Positions 26,002 to 34,404 of a DNA stretch of 64,000 bases are shown here, in pieces. The stretch lies in the NCBI RefSeq assembly GCF_025961225.1, contig NZ_JAOQNG010000007.1:508501-572500 (forward strand), read 5' to 3'. A program made the translations under genes and the position numbers. The DNA comes from Azospirillum canadense (GTDB taxonomy: Bacteria > Pseudomonadota > Alphaproteobacteria > Azospirillales > Azospirillaceae). The first letter of the stretch is position 1. Each line of letters begins with the position of its first letter. The notes beneath the pieces are model-generated. The model was not told the origin of the DNA. It worked only from the letters and a program-made list of their open reading frames with translations, and did no database searches.

Positions 26002-27348
26002 ATGCCGACCATGACCGATGAAACGCCGACCGGCGGGCTGCCCGCCGACGGATCGATCTCCCTCCCCTTCGGGCGCTCGCACCTGCGGATCGCCCTGCCC
26101 GAGCGCGCGGAACCGCTGGTGATCCGCAAGGCCGTGCTGCCGAAGCTCCCCGACCCGCGGGCGGCGCTCCAGGACGCCTTCGACCACCCCATCGGGGCGA
26201 CGCCGCTGCGGGAGCTGGTGCAAGGGCGCGGCAGCGCCTGCATCCTCATCTGCGACATCACCCGGCCCGTGCCGAACGGGCTGTTCCTGCGGCCGATGAT
26301 CGAAACGATGATCGCGGGCGGGATCGATCCGGCCCGGATCACGGTGCTGGTCGCCACCGGCCTCCACCGTCCCAACGAGGGCGAGGAACTGCGCGAGCTG
26401 GTCGGCGATCCCTGGGTGCTGGACACCGTGACGGTCGTCAACCACTTCGCGCGCAACGAGGCCGACCATATCGACCTCGGCCCGACTCCGGTACGCGGGA
26501 CTCCCGTGTCGATCGACCGCCGCTTCGTGGAGGCCGACCTGCGCATCGCGACCGGCCTCGTCGAGCCCCATTTCATGGCCGGCTGGTCGGGTGGCCGCAA
26601 GGTGGTGGCGCCCGGCGTCGCCGGCCACGCCACGATCCGCACCTTCCATTCGGCCCGCTTCATGGAGGATCCGCTCGCCGTCCAGTGCAACCTCGTCGGC
26701 AACCCCCTGCACGAGGAGCAGCTGGAGATCGTCCGCAAGGTCGGCGAGATCTACGCCCTGAACACGGTGCTGGACGAGGAGCGCGACCTCGTCCACGTCA
26801 CCTTCGGCGAGATCATCGCCAGCCACCTCGCCGCGGTCGACTTCATCGCGTCCGCCACGCGCGTGGAGGTACCGCAGCGGTTCAAGACGGTGGTCACCAC
26901 CTCGGCCGGCTACCCGCTCGACAAGACCTACTACCAGACGATCAAGGGCATGGTGACTCCGCTGGACATCCTGGAGCCCGGCGGGACGCTGATCATCGCC
27001 TCGGAATGCTCGGAAGGCTTCGGGTCCGAGGAGTTCCGCGACGCGCAACGCCGGCTGGTGGAGTTGGGGCCGCAGCGGTTCCTCGCCACCCTGACCGCCA
27101 AGACGCTGGCGGAAATCGACGAGTGGCAGACCGAGATGCAGTTGAAGCCGATGCGCATCGGCACGGTCAAGCTCTACACCACGGGGCTGGACGGCGAGGA
27201 GCGCCGGATCACCGGGGTGGAGGTCATCGACTCCATCGAGCAGGCCATCGCCGACAGCATCCACCGCCACCGCGATCCCCGAATCGCCATCATCCCGGAA
27301 GGCCCCTACGTCGTTCCCGTGCGCGCGGCTGGCGTGGCGCGCGCATGA
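26002..27348 (+). CDS. larA: LarA-family nickel-pincer-nucleotide racemase/epimerase
   Basis: 448 residues. The four residues that define LarA in Lactobacillus plantarum (H108, H174, K184, H200) have counterparts H122 in ATGLHRP, H190 in EPHFMAGWSGG, K200 in GGRKVVAPG and H216 in RTFHS, with the same 10- and 16-residue spacings between the last three. The lysine carries the pincer cofactor. LarA enzymes racemise or epimerise 2-hydroxy acids by hydride transfer. The cofactor-synthesis genes larC, larE and larB follow at once. Whether the substrate is lactate is not known; the surrounding hydroxy-acid pathways suggest other options. An ATG at 26011 is an alternative start. Confidence 0.88.
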   Translation: MPTMTDETPTGGLPADGSISLPFGRSHLRIALPERAEPLVIRKAVLPKLPDPRAALQDAFDHPIGATPLRELVQGRGSACILICDITRPVPNGLFLRPMIETMIAGGIDPARITVLVATGLHRPNEGEELRELVGDPWVLDTVTVVNHFARNEADHIDLGPTPVRGTPVSIDRRFVEADLRIATGLVEPHFMAGWSGGRKVVAPGVAGHATIRTFHSARFMEDPLAVQCNLVGNPLHEEQLEIVRKVGEIYALNTVLDEERDLVHVTFGEIIASHLAAVDFIASATRVEVPQRFKTVVTTSAGYPLDKTYYQTIKGMVTPLDILEPGGTLIIASECSEGFGSEEFRDAQRRLVELGPQRFLATLTAKTLAEIDEWQTEMQLKPMRIGTVKLYTTGLDGEERRITGVEVIDSIEQAIADSIHRHRDPRIAIIPEGPYVVPVRAAGVARA

Positions 27349-27377
27349 CCGGCCATCATCGAACGGAGCGGGGCGGA

Positions 27378-28637
27378 ATGGAGACAGGCGGGCGGCACAT
27401 CCACCTCGACGCTGTCGGCGGCGTCGCGGGGGACATGTTCGTCGCCGCATTGCTCGACGCCTTCCCCGACCTCGCCGACCGCGTCCTGGCGGAGGCCGCG
27501 GCCGCCCTGCCCGCCGGCTGCGGCCGCCCCGCCCTCGCGACCGGGCAAAGCAGCGGCGTGCGCGCCCTCCGGTTCGGGTTGGAGGAGTCCCCCCAAGCGA
27601 CCGGCGATCACCATCATGATCACCACCATCATGATCACGGGCACCACCACGGGGCCGGTACCTTCGTCGACATGCGCCGCCGCATCGCCGCCACGACCAC
27701 GCCGCGGACCGCCGATCACGCGATCGGGATCCTCACCATCCTGGCGGAAGCGGAGTCCCGCATCCACGACGTCCCGGTCGAGGCCGTCCACTTCCACGAG
27801 ATCGCCGACTGGGACTCGCTGATGGACGTGGTCGCCGCCGGCAGCCTGATCGCGGCGCTTGAGGAGCGCTTCAGCCCCCTGTCCTGGAGCGTGTCCGAGT
27901 TGCCGACCGGCGGCGGTCTGGTGCGGACCCAGCACGGCCTGCTGCCCGTCCCGGCGCCGGCGACGGCCGACATCCTCGCGGGTTTCCACTGGCGCGACGA
28001 CGGAATCGCGGGGGAGCGGGTGACGCCCACGGGCGCCGCCATTCTCCGGCACCTGCGCGCCGATGGCGAACGCATCGCCGGACGCCTCGCCGCCAGCGGC
28101 ACCGGGGCCGGAACGCGGACACTCCCCGGCATGCCCAACATCCTGCGGGCGCTGGTGTTCGAGCGCGCGGCCGACAAAGATGACGCCGTGACGGAGCACG
28201 TGGCCGTCCTCAGCTTCGACATCGACGACATGACTGGGGAGGAAATCGCCGCGGCAGCCGACCGCCTGCGCAGCACCGACGGGGTGTTCGACCTCATCCT
28301 GGTTACCGGAACCGGGAAGAAGGGCCGGCCGATGCATGGATTCCGCCTCCTGCTGCGGCCGGACGCGCTGGACCGCGTCGCGGACCTGTGCTTCCTGGAA
28401 AGCTCCACCATCGGCCTGCGCTGGCGCTTCGAACGGCGCAAAATCCTGCCGCGCCGCATCCTCGACGTCGAGCGGCAGGACACGACTCTGCGCGTCAAGG
28501 AGGTCGCGCGGCCTGGTGACGTCGTGACGCGGAAGGCCGAGAACGACGACCTGTCCGGCCGGCCGCTCGCCGCGCGGCGGGACCTGCAACGGGCCGCGGA
28601 AGACCCTGCGGAAGGGGACAAGCGCAATGAACGCTGA
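27378..28637 (+). CDS. larC: LarC, nickel insertion protein for the pincer nucleotide (single-frame form)
   Basis: About 419 residues. HLDAVGGVAGDMFVAAL at the N-terminus, a histidine-rich stretch at residues 78-91 (HHHDHHHHDHGHHH) for nickel binding, VHFHEIADWDSLMDVV and the C-terminal VKEVARPGDV mark LarC. It inserts Ni into the thiolated nucleotide using CTP. In L. plantarum the protein is split and needs a ribosomal frameshift; here it is one uninterrupted frame. GGAGCGGGGCGGA precedes the chosen ATG; a start at 27345 that overlaps the larA stop (ATGA) is possible. The 3' end overlaps larE by 11 bp. Confidence 0.87.
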   Translation: METGGRHIHLDAVGGVAGDMFVAALLDAFPDLADRVLAEAAAALPAGCGRPALATGQSSGVRALRFGLEESPQATGDHHHDHHHHDHGHHHGAGTFVDMRRRIAATTTPRTADHAIGILTILAEAESRIHDVPVEAVHFHEIADWDSLMDVVAAGSLIAALEERFSPLSWSVSELPTGGGLVRTQHGLLPVPAPATADILAGFHWRDDGIAGERVTPTGAAILRHLRADGERIAGRLAASGTGAGTRTLPGMPNILRALVFERAADKDDAVTEHVAVLSFDIDDMTGEEIAAAADRLRSTDGVFDLILVTGTGKKGRPMHGFRLLLRPDALDRVADLCFLESSTIGLRWRFERRKILPRRILDVERQDTTLRVKEVARPGDVVTRKAENDDLSGRPLAARRDLQRAAEDPAEGDKRNER

Positions 28638-29412
28638 CGCCATCGAACAACGGCTGCTCGGCGCCCTCGACCGGCACGCCGCGATCGCCGTCGCCGTCAG
28701 CGGCGGCGTCGACAGCATGACGCTGGCGGCCATCGCGCACCGGCGCCGGCCCGGGGCGGTGACGATGATCCACGCCGTCTCCCCGGCGGTTCCGAAGGCG
28801 GCGACGGACCGTGTCCGCTCCCGCGCCGAGCGCGACGGATGGGCGCTGACCGTCACCGGAGCGGGCGAGTTCGAGGACGCGCGGTACCGCGCCAACCCGG
28901 TCGACCGCTGCTATTTCTGCAAGGCGAACCTCTACGACCGCATCCGCGGACTGACGCCCGCCGACGGCGTGATCGCCTCGGGCGCCAATCTGGACGATCT
29001 CGACGACTACCGGCCGGGCCTGCGCGCCGCGGCGGAGCGGAACGTCGTCCATCCCTTCGTCGAGGCCGGCATCACCAAGGCCGAGGTGCGCGCTCTGGCG
29101 CGGCGACACGGGCTGGACGACGTGGCGGAACTGCCCGCCCAGCCCTGCCTGTCCAGCCGCGTCGAGACCGGGATCGCCATTTCAGCCGACGACCTGGCCT
29201 TCGTCGAGCGTGCGGAAGCAGCGCTGGCCAGTCTTCTTTCGCCTGGCTCGACCCTGCGTTGCCGGGTCACGCAGGCCGGCATCGTCGTCGAACTCGACGA
29301 CCCCGACCACCCCGTTGCCGCTGCCATGACCGCATCGCTGTGCGCCGACGCCGGCCGCGCCTTCGCCGGCCTGCGCCGCTACCGTCGCGGCGCCGCCTTC
29401 CTTGGCCGGTGA
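28627..29412 (+). CDS. larE: LarE, ATP-dependent sulfur insertase for pincer nucleotide, three-cysteine type
   Basis: 261 residues. The PP-loop SGGVDS (residues 25-30) binds ATP and DDYRPGL is a LarE signature. Cysteines are C95 and C98 (DRCYFCK) plus C174 (QPCLSS). L. plantarum LarE has only the last of these and sacrifices its sulfur. LarE proteins with this CxxC-plus-C set, as in Thermotoga maritima, hold a [4Fe-4S] cluster and can work catalytically. This protein is thus predicted to be the cluster type. It adds sulfur to the pyridinium dicarboxylate made by LarB. Confidence 0.88.
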   Translation: MNADAIEQRLLGALDRHAAIAVAVSGGVDSMTLAAIAHRRRPGAVTMIHAVSPAVPKAATDRVRSRAERDGWALTVTGAGEFEDARYRANPVDRCYFCKANLYDRIRGLTPADGVIASGANLDDLDDYRPGLRAAAERNVVHPFVEAGITKAEVRALARRHGLDDVAELPAQPCLSSRVETGIAISADDLAFVERAEAALASLLSPGSTLRCRVTQAGIVVELDDPDHPVAAAMTASLCADAGRAFAGLRRYRRGAAFLGR

Positions 29413-29416
29413 CGCG

Positions 29417-30097
29417 ATGTCCGGTGAAGAACGCAGCTTTCGCCTGGATTGGGCGCGGCAGGCCCGCACCGGCTTCCCGGAAGCCGTCTTCTGCGCCGGC
29501 AAGAGCATCCCGCACATCGCCGCCATACTCGCCGAGGCGGCGGAGCGGAACCGCCCCCTGCTGCTGACCCGCCTGTCGCCGGCGCAGCACGACGCCCTGC
29601 CCGCCGAGGCGCGCCGTTCCCTCGATTACGACGCGCCGTCCGGCACCGCCATCGCCGGGCCGGCCCCGGCCCCCGCAGCCCTGCGCCCCGGCATCGGCAT
29701 CGTCGCGGCCGGAACGTCCGATTGGGCCGTCGCGCGGGAAGCGGCCCGCAGCTTGGCCTTCTGCGGATACGCGGCGCCGATCGTCGCCGACGTCGGCGTG
29801 GCCGGCCTCTGGCGCCTGATGGAGCGGATGGAGGAGATCGCCAGGTTCCGGGTGGTCATCGCGGTTGCCGGCATGGAAGGCGCACTGTTCAGCGTCCTCG
29901 CCGGCCTGGTCACCGCGCCGGTGATCGCCGTGCCGACCTCCGTCGGCTACGGCGTCGCCTCCGGCGGCATCGTCGCGTTGCATGCGGCCTTGGGCGGCTG
30001 CGCGCCGGGCGTCGTGACGGTCAACATCGACAATGGCTTCGGAGCCGCGGCGGCGGCCGTCAAGATGCTGCGGTCCGGCGCGGAACCGCCTCCCTGA
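29417..30097 (+). CDS. larB: LarB, nicotinic acid adenine dinucleotide carboxylase/hydrolase
   Basis: 226 residues. The C-terminal half is the PurE-like (AIR carboxylase) domain, with GIVAAGTSDWAVAREAA, DVGVAGLWRL, VAGMEGALFSVLAGL and PTSVGYGVASGG. LarB starts pincer-nucleotide synthesis by carboxylating and hydrolysing NaAD. The ATG at 29417 lies 5 bp after the larE stop. The gene order A-C-E-B differs from the lactobacillar A-B-C-D-E operon, and no larD (glycerol channel) or Ni transporter gene is present. Confidence 0.87.
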   Translation: MSGEERSFRLDWARQARTGFPEAVFCAGKSIPHIAAILAEAAERNRPLLLTRLSPAQHDALPAEARRSLDYDAPSGTAIAGPAPAPAALRPGIGIVAAGTSDWAVAREAARSLAFCGYAAPIVADVGVAGLWRLMERMEEIARFRVVIAVAGMEGALFSVLAGLVTAPVIAVPTSVGYGVASGGIVALHAALGGCAPGVVTVNIDNGFGAAAAAVKMLRSGAEPPP

Positions 30098-30168
30098 CGC
30101 CGACGGCCCTTCAGCGGAGGGCGGGCCTGACCGCACATGGCAGCGCCCTCCCCTTCCTTGCCGGCCGC

Positions 30169-30540
30169 TCAGTGACCGTTCGGGACGAAGACGCGCAGGC
30201 GGTTGCCGTCCGGGTCCAGGGCGACGAAGGTGAAGCCGAAGTCCATGGCCGTGGGCTCCTGGGCGATGGGCAGGCCGCGGGCGGCCCAGTCGGCGTGGGT
30301 GGCGCGCACCGCGTCGACGTCGGGCACGATGAAGGCGATCTCGCCGGAGCCGGTCGGGGCGGCGGCCGTGGGCGCCACGGTGTGGCGCGCCCACAGGCCG
30401 AGCATCAGGCCGGACTCCATGGCGAACATGGCGAAGGTCGGCGACGCCTCGACCGGCGGGCGGCCCAGCAGTTCGGTGTAGAAAGCGACGCTGGCGGTCG
30501 GGTTGGCGACGTAGAGCAGGACGAAATCGACGTTCAGCAT
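30169..30540 (-). CDS. VOC-superfamily (glyoxalase/bleomycin-resistance-like) protein
   Basis: 123 residues from ATG 30540 after GGAACAATCCC. Typical beta-alpha-beta-beta-beta modules: FVLLYVANPTASVAFYTELLG in the first half (N-terminal landmark VANPTASVAFY) and FVALDPDGNRLRVF at the end. It is a cytosolic metal-dependent or binding protein whose substrate cannot be told. It converges on larB and does not seem part of that operon. Confidence 0.8.
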   Translation of the reverse strand: MLNVDFVLLYVANPTASVAFYTELLGRPPVEASPTFAMFAMESGLMLGLWARHTVAPTAAAPTGSGEIAFIVPDVDAVRATHADWAARGLPIAQEPTAMDFGFTFVALDPDGNRLRVFVPNGH

Positions 30541-30695
30541 GGGATTGTTCCTTTGGGCTGGCCGGTGGTTCGTTTCGGTGGGGCGCCTGTCGTCGTCCCC
30601 GCCCGGTGAAACCGACCATAGCCGCCCATGCTGACAATTTCTGTCAGCAGTCAATCGCCGAGGCTGTCCTCATCCGGAACTGGCAGGAAGCCTTG

Positions 30696-31145
30696 TCATC
30701 GCCGCATCCGGGTCACCGGCTCGCCTTCGTCGGAGATGAAGATCGCCAGGAACTTGGCAGGCTCGGTGGCGCTGGCGTTTTCGCTGACCAGATGTCCGGC
30801 GCGGGGTTTCTCGATGAACACCTGCCCGGCGCGATACGTCGCGGCCGCGGGCTCCCCCTCGATCTGCGAGCGAATGGCCCCGTCCAGCACATAGACCACC
30901 GTCGTGCCCGGATGGTCATGAACGGCGGTCGCGGCTCCGGGAGCGTAGGTCAGCAGGACGGCGCTCATGACCTTGCCCGGCGCGTCGGGCAAGGGGATCG
31001 AAAACAACGGCGACCGTGTGGTTCCGCCGCGCTGCGCGTCGGCCGGCACCGGGTCGTGGGCGTGTCCGGCTTCGATCAGGCCGGCGCTGGCGACGAGCAC
31101 GGCCAACAGCGGAGCGGCGACCGCCTTTCGGGAGACGATGGTCAT
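30696..31145 (-). CDS. Secreted cupin-domain protein
   Basis: 149 residues with an N-terminal signal peptide (cleavage near GHA-HD), so probably periplasmic. The cupin motif 1 is HDHPGTTVVYVLDG and motif 2 is around KPRAGHLVSENAS, giving metal-binding histidines. It begins 4 bp after the AhpD-like stop and is cotranscribed with it. The function is unknown; small exported cupins of this kind are often found with AhpD/carboxymuconolactone-decarboxylase-like genes. Confidence 0.78.
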   Translation of the reverse strand: MTIVSRKAVAAPLLAVLVASAGLIEAGHAHDPVPADAQRGGTTRSPLFSIPLPDAPGKVMSAVLLTYAPGAATAVHDHPGTTVVYVLDGAIRSQIEGEPAAATYRAGQVFIEKPRAGHLVSENASATEPAKFLAIFISDEGEPVTRMRR

Positions 31146-31149
31146 CGGG

Positions 31150-31608
31150 TCAGTCCTTCTTGGCGCGATTGGCGCCGGGAACGAGGCGGAAGCCCACTCC
31201 GATGCGGTTCCAGGCGTTGATCATGGCAACGGCGATGGTCAGGTCGGCCAGTTCCTTGTCGTCGAACCGGGCGCGGACGGCGTCGAACACCGCGTCCGGC
31301 ACATGGTCCGGCCCCAGCCGGGTCAGCGCTTCCGCCCAGGCGAGCGCCGCCTGTTCGCGCGGGGTGAAGAACGGGGTTTCCCGCCAAGCGTTGAGCGCAT
31401 ACAGCCGCTGCTCGGTTTCACCCGCCGCCCTTGCGTCGCGGCAGTGCAGGTCGATGCAGTAGGCGCAGCCGTTGATCTGCGACACCCTGACCTTGATGAG
31501 TTCGCGCAACGACGCTTCCAGCCCACAGGCGTCGAGGTAGGCCTCGACCCCCAGCAGAGCCGCGCGTCCTTCGGGGGCCGCCTTGCCGTAGTTCAGTCTC
31601 GGTTGCAC
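31150..31608 (-). CDS. AhpD-like carboxymuconolactone-decarboxylase-family protein
   Basis: 152 residues from GTG 31608, which has GGAGGACCAGGA directly before it. The motif INGCAYCIDLH gives the CxxC...H redox site of AhpD-type alkylhydroperoxidases, and the family domain covers residues 40-125. Such proteins reduce peroxides via a thiol relay. It is divergent from a MocR gene across 106 bp containing a strong palindrome, so it is probably under MocR control together with the cupin gene. Confidence 0.82.
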   Translation of the reverse strand: MQPRLNYGKAAPEGRAALLGVEAYLDACGLEASLRELIKVRVSQINGCAYCIDLHCRDARAAGETEQRLYALNAWRETPFFTPREQAALAWAEALTRLGPDHVPDAVFDAVRARFDDKELADLTIAVAMINAWNRIGVGFRLVPGANRAKKD

Positions 31609-31670
31609 TCCTGGTCCTCCTTCCGGTTCCGCCGGCCGGTGTAGCGTCGCAATGGCCTTGGCTGGAGACC

Positions 31671-31687
31671 CAGTTTTTGAAAAACTG
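31671..31687. promoter_or_regulatory. 17-bp perfect palindrome CAGTTTTT-G-AAAAACTG
   Basis: Two 8-bp arms around one central base in the gap between the AhpD-like and MocR genes, 28 bp before the MocR ATG. It stands out in GC-rich DNA. The position suggests the operator of the MocR protein. Known MocR regulators often bind direct repeats, so another regulator is possible. Confidence 0.55.
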
Positions 31688-31714
31688 AGCAGGCCATTTT
31701 TCCGGGAGCCCGCG

Positions 31715-33157
31715 ATGGTCCACGACCATCCCCTTACCGATGTCCTTGCCGGGCTCGACCGCACCGCCGAAGAGCCGCTGTTCCGGCAGCTCTTCGGCCG
31801 CCTTCGCGGGGCCATTTTGTCGGGTCGGCTGGCGCCCGGCTGCCGGTTCCCATCGTCACGGGGCTTGGCGGCGCAGTTGTCGCTGTCGCGCGCCACGGTG
31901 CAGACCGCCTATGACCTGCTGGCCAGCGAAGGCATGATCGTCGGCCGGGCCGGCGCCGGCACCACCGTGGCGCCGGCCATGGGGCTTGGAACGGCGGCCG
32001 ACTTTCCATCGCCGGTGCCGCAGCCGAGCCTGCGCGGCGGCCACGGGACGGCGGTGCCGCTGTTCCAGCCCGGCCTGCCGGCGCTGGATGCGTTTCCCCG
32101 CAAGCTGTGGTCCCGTCTGGTGTCCCGCCGGGTCCGGTCCCTGGCCGAATCCGCCCTGGGCCATCTGCCCCCCGAAGGCTTCGGCCCCCTACGCGAGGAG
32201 ATCGCCACCTACCTGCGGATCGCCCGCGGCGTCACCTGCGATCCGGAACAGGTGTTCGTCACCTCCGGATTCCGGGGGGCGCTCGCTCTGATCGCCCGCG
32301 CCTTGCCAGTCGCCGGCCGACCGGTGTGGGTGGAGGATCCCGGCTTCCCGCAAACCCGCACCGCGCTGGAATGCTGCGGCGCCCTGCCCGTTCCGGTTCC
32401 GGTGGATGCCCACGGCCTGGATGTGGCGGCGGCGCGGCGCTCCTGCCCCGACGCCGCCATGGCGGTGCTCACCCCCGCCCACCAGTTCCCCCGCGGATGC
32501 CCGCTATCGCTCGAACGGCGCTGGGAGCTGCTGGCCTGGGCGGCGCGGGACGCTTGGATCATCGAGGACGATTACGACAGCGAGTACCGTTACGGTGGAC
32601 CGCCGTTGCCAGCGCTGGCCGGCCTGGACCGCGGCGGGCGGGTGCTCTATGTGGGCACCTTCAGCAAAGTCCTGTTTCCCGCCTTGCGGCTGGGGTACCT
32701 GGTGGTACCCCGCCCGGAATTGGCCCGATTCCGACAGGTGCGCACGCTGCTGGAGGGGCACCCGCCCCCACTGGACCAGATGGCCTTGGCTGATTTCCTG
32801 GCGCAGGGCCACTTTTCCCGCCACATTCAGCGGATGCGCCGGCTCTACCGGCAGCGCCGCGACGCCCTCGCCGCAGCCCTGGAACGGCACATGGCATCGT
32901 TCGCGAGCATCGAGGTCCCGGCCGGCGGCCTTCACCTGATCCTGCGATTCCGCGACGGCCGGGACGACCGCGTCGCCGCCGGCCGGCTCGGCGCATGCGG
33001 TCTGGCGGGGGCTCCCCTATCGGCATGCTTTCTCAAGGCCCGGCCAGAAAGCGGGCTCATTCTGGGATTCGCCAACCTGCCCACCCAGCGGGCCGAGGAG
33101 TCGGCGCGACAACTTCGCCGGGCGCTGGAGGATGACGAGTGTGCGCGGCGGGCGTGA
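31715..33157 (+). CDS. MocR/PdxR-type regulator (GntR helix-turn-helix fused to aminotransferase domain)
   Basis: 480 residues. The N-terminal GntR winged helix (residues 20-85, with FPSSRGLAAQLSLSRATV and TAYDLLASEG) is followed by a type I aminotransferase-like domain. That domain has the PLP-lysine region YVGTFSKVLFPALRLGYLV, given here by its core TFSK. These fusion proteins sense PLP or an amino compound and control vitamin B6, GABA or taurine genes. The ATG at 31715 has GGGAG at 6 bp; an ATG at 31652 would lie upstream of the palindrome. The target is probably the divergent AhpD/cupin pair. Confidence 0.87.
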   Translation: MVHDHPLTDVLAGLDRTAEEPLFRQLFGRLRGAILSGRLAPGCRFPSSRGLAAQLSLSRATVQTAYDLLASEGMIVGRAGAGTTVAPAMGLGTAADFPSPVPQPSLRGGHGTAVPLFQPGLPALDAFPRKLWSRLVSRRVRSLAESALGHLPPEGFGPLREEIATYLRIARGVTCDPEQVFVTSGFRGALALIARALPVAGRPVWVEDPGFPQTRTALECCGALPVPVPVDAHGLDVAAARRSCPDAAMAVLTPAHQFPRGCPLSLERRWELLAWAARDAWIIEDDYDSEYRYGGPPLPALAGLDRGGRVLYVGTFSKVLFPALRLGYLVVPRPELARFRQVRTLLEGHPPPLDQMALADFLAQGHFSRHIQRMRRLYRQRRDALAAALERHMASFASIEVPAGGLHLILRFRDGRDDRVAAGRLGACGLAGAPLSACFLKARPESGLILGFANLPTQRAEESARQLRRALEDDECARRA

Positions 33158-33323
33158 GCCTCCTGCGGGAGCGCCTGCACACGACGGCGGAACCGCGCCC
33201 TGAAGACCTCCTGGGCCAAGGGATCGGCTTCGGCGTGGCGGGGACGCGGCGCTTGGCGGGTGAGCCCGAGCCGGCCCGCTGTGCTGACGACATATGCTGA
33301 CGACATCCGGCCCCCGGTCCCGA

Positions 33324-34394
33324 TCAAGCACCGTTCCCTGAACGAAGAGCGGAGGCGGCCCACCCTCCGTGCAACACGCTGTCCGCAGCGATCGCCGGGC
33401 GTGCGGCTGTCGTGAAGCCCTCGGCGTAGATGTGCTGGACGCTCGCCCCGCGATCGAGGAAGGCCCGTTTGGCCTCCGCGATCATCGCGGGCGAGCCGCA
33501 GAGATAGATCGCGTGCTCCGACAGGTCGTCGAAGTCCGCAGCCACGGCGTCCTGGACGTAGCCACGCCGGCCGCGCCAAAGCGGACCACCCCGCGACAGG
33601 ACCGGGACGTAGCGGAACTCCGCGAATGCGGCTTCCCAGGACCGAAGCTCCGCGTCCAAATACAGGTCCGCTTCGGTCCGCATGCCCCAGTAAAGATCGA
33701 CCGGCGGCGCGTCCGGGTCGTCCTTCAGCGCGTCCAGGATGGCGCGGACCGGCGCGATGCCGGTGCCGGTCGCGACCATCAGCAGAGGTCGGTAGTCCGC
33801 CTCCCGATAGACGAAGCTGCCGAGCGGCAGATCCACCTCCAGCCGGTCGCCGGGCTTCAGTCGGGGCAGCAGACCGTCGGTGAAGCGTCCGCCCGGCAAA
33901 CGCCGCACATGCACGTCCAGCACCCCGCGCGCCGGAGCTGAGGCCATGGAGAAGCTGCGCGGTTCCCCATCCTCCAACCGGATGTTCAGGTACTGGCCGG
34001 CCCAGTAGCCGAAAGGAACGCCGTCGAGAAGGGCGAGCGTCAGGCGGGTAACGCCGTCGCAGGCGGACTCGACGGCGGTCACGGTGGCCGCGTGGCGCCG
34101 CGGCTCCGGCAAGTCGTCGGCGACGCTCGGCACCGCAATGACGAGGTCGCCGGCGGGCACACCCTGGCAAGCGAGCGCGTAGCCTTCCGCCTCTTCCTCC
34201 GGCGTCAGGCCAAAGGGGAACTCGTCGTAGGTGACCGCCCCGTCGAGCAGCCGGATCCGGCAGGTGCCGCAGCCGCCCGCCTGACAGTCATGCGGCAGCC
34301 GGACACCCGCCCGCTCGGCCGCCGCCAGCAGCGTTTCCCCCGGTTCGGCGCTGAAGCTTTCCCCCGCTGCGGGGATCGCGATCCGATAGGCCAT
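33324..34394 (-). CDS. [2Fe-2S]-FAD-NAD(P)H oxidoreductase (phenol hydroxylase/CDP-glucoseen reductase type)
   Basis: 356 residues from ATG 34394 after AGTAGGGGAG. Domains in order: plant-type [2Fe-2S] ferredoxin (DCQAGGCGTC and the fourth cysteine in LACQG, residues 1-90), FAD-binding barrel (RSFSMAS, about 100-200) and NAD(P) domain (GTGIAPVRAI and YLCGSPAM, 205-340). It passes electrons from NAD(P)H to an oxygenase or ferredoxin. Being the last gene of the diiron-protein operon, it is the likely electron source for the two small ferredoxins upstream. It is clearly distinct from BenC at 46388. Confidence 0.87.
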   Translation of the reverse strand: MAYRIAIPAAGESFSAEPGETLLAAAERAGVRLPHDCQAGGCGTCRIRLLDGAVTYDEFPFGLTPEEEAEGYALACQGVPAGDLVIAVPSVADDLPEPRRHAATVTAVESACDGVTRLTLALLDGVPFGYWAGQYLNIRLEDGEPRSFSMASAPARGVLDVHVRRLPGGRFTDGLLPRLKPGDRLEVDLPLGSFVYREADYRPLLMVATGTGIAPVRAILDALKDDPDAPPVDLYWGMRTEADLYLDAELRSWEAAFAEFRYVPVLSRGGPLWRGRRGYVQDAVAADFDDLSEHAIYLCGSPAMIAEAKRAFLDRGASVQHIYAEGFTTAARPAIAADSVLHGGWAASALRSGNGA

Positions 34395-34404
34395 GGCGGC
34401 TCCC

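Noticed and set aside
33282..33306. Two adjacent copies of TGCTGACGACAT
   Set aside because: A short direct repeat between convergent genes; no link to any promoter or element was seen.
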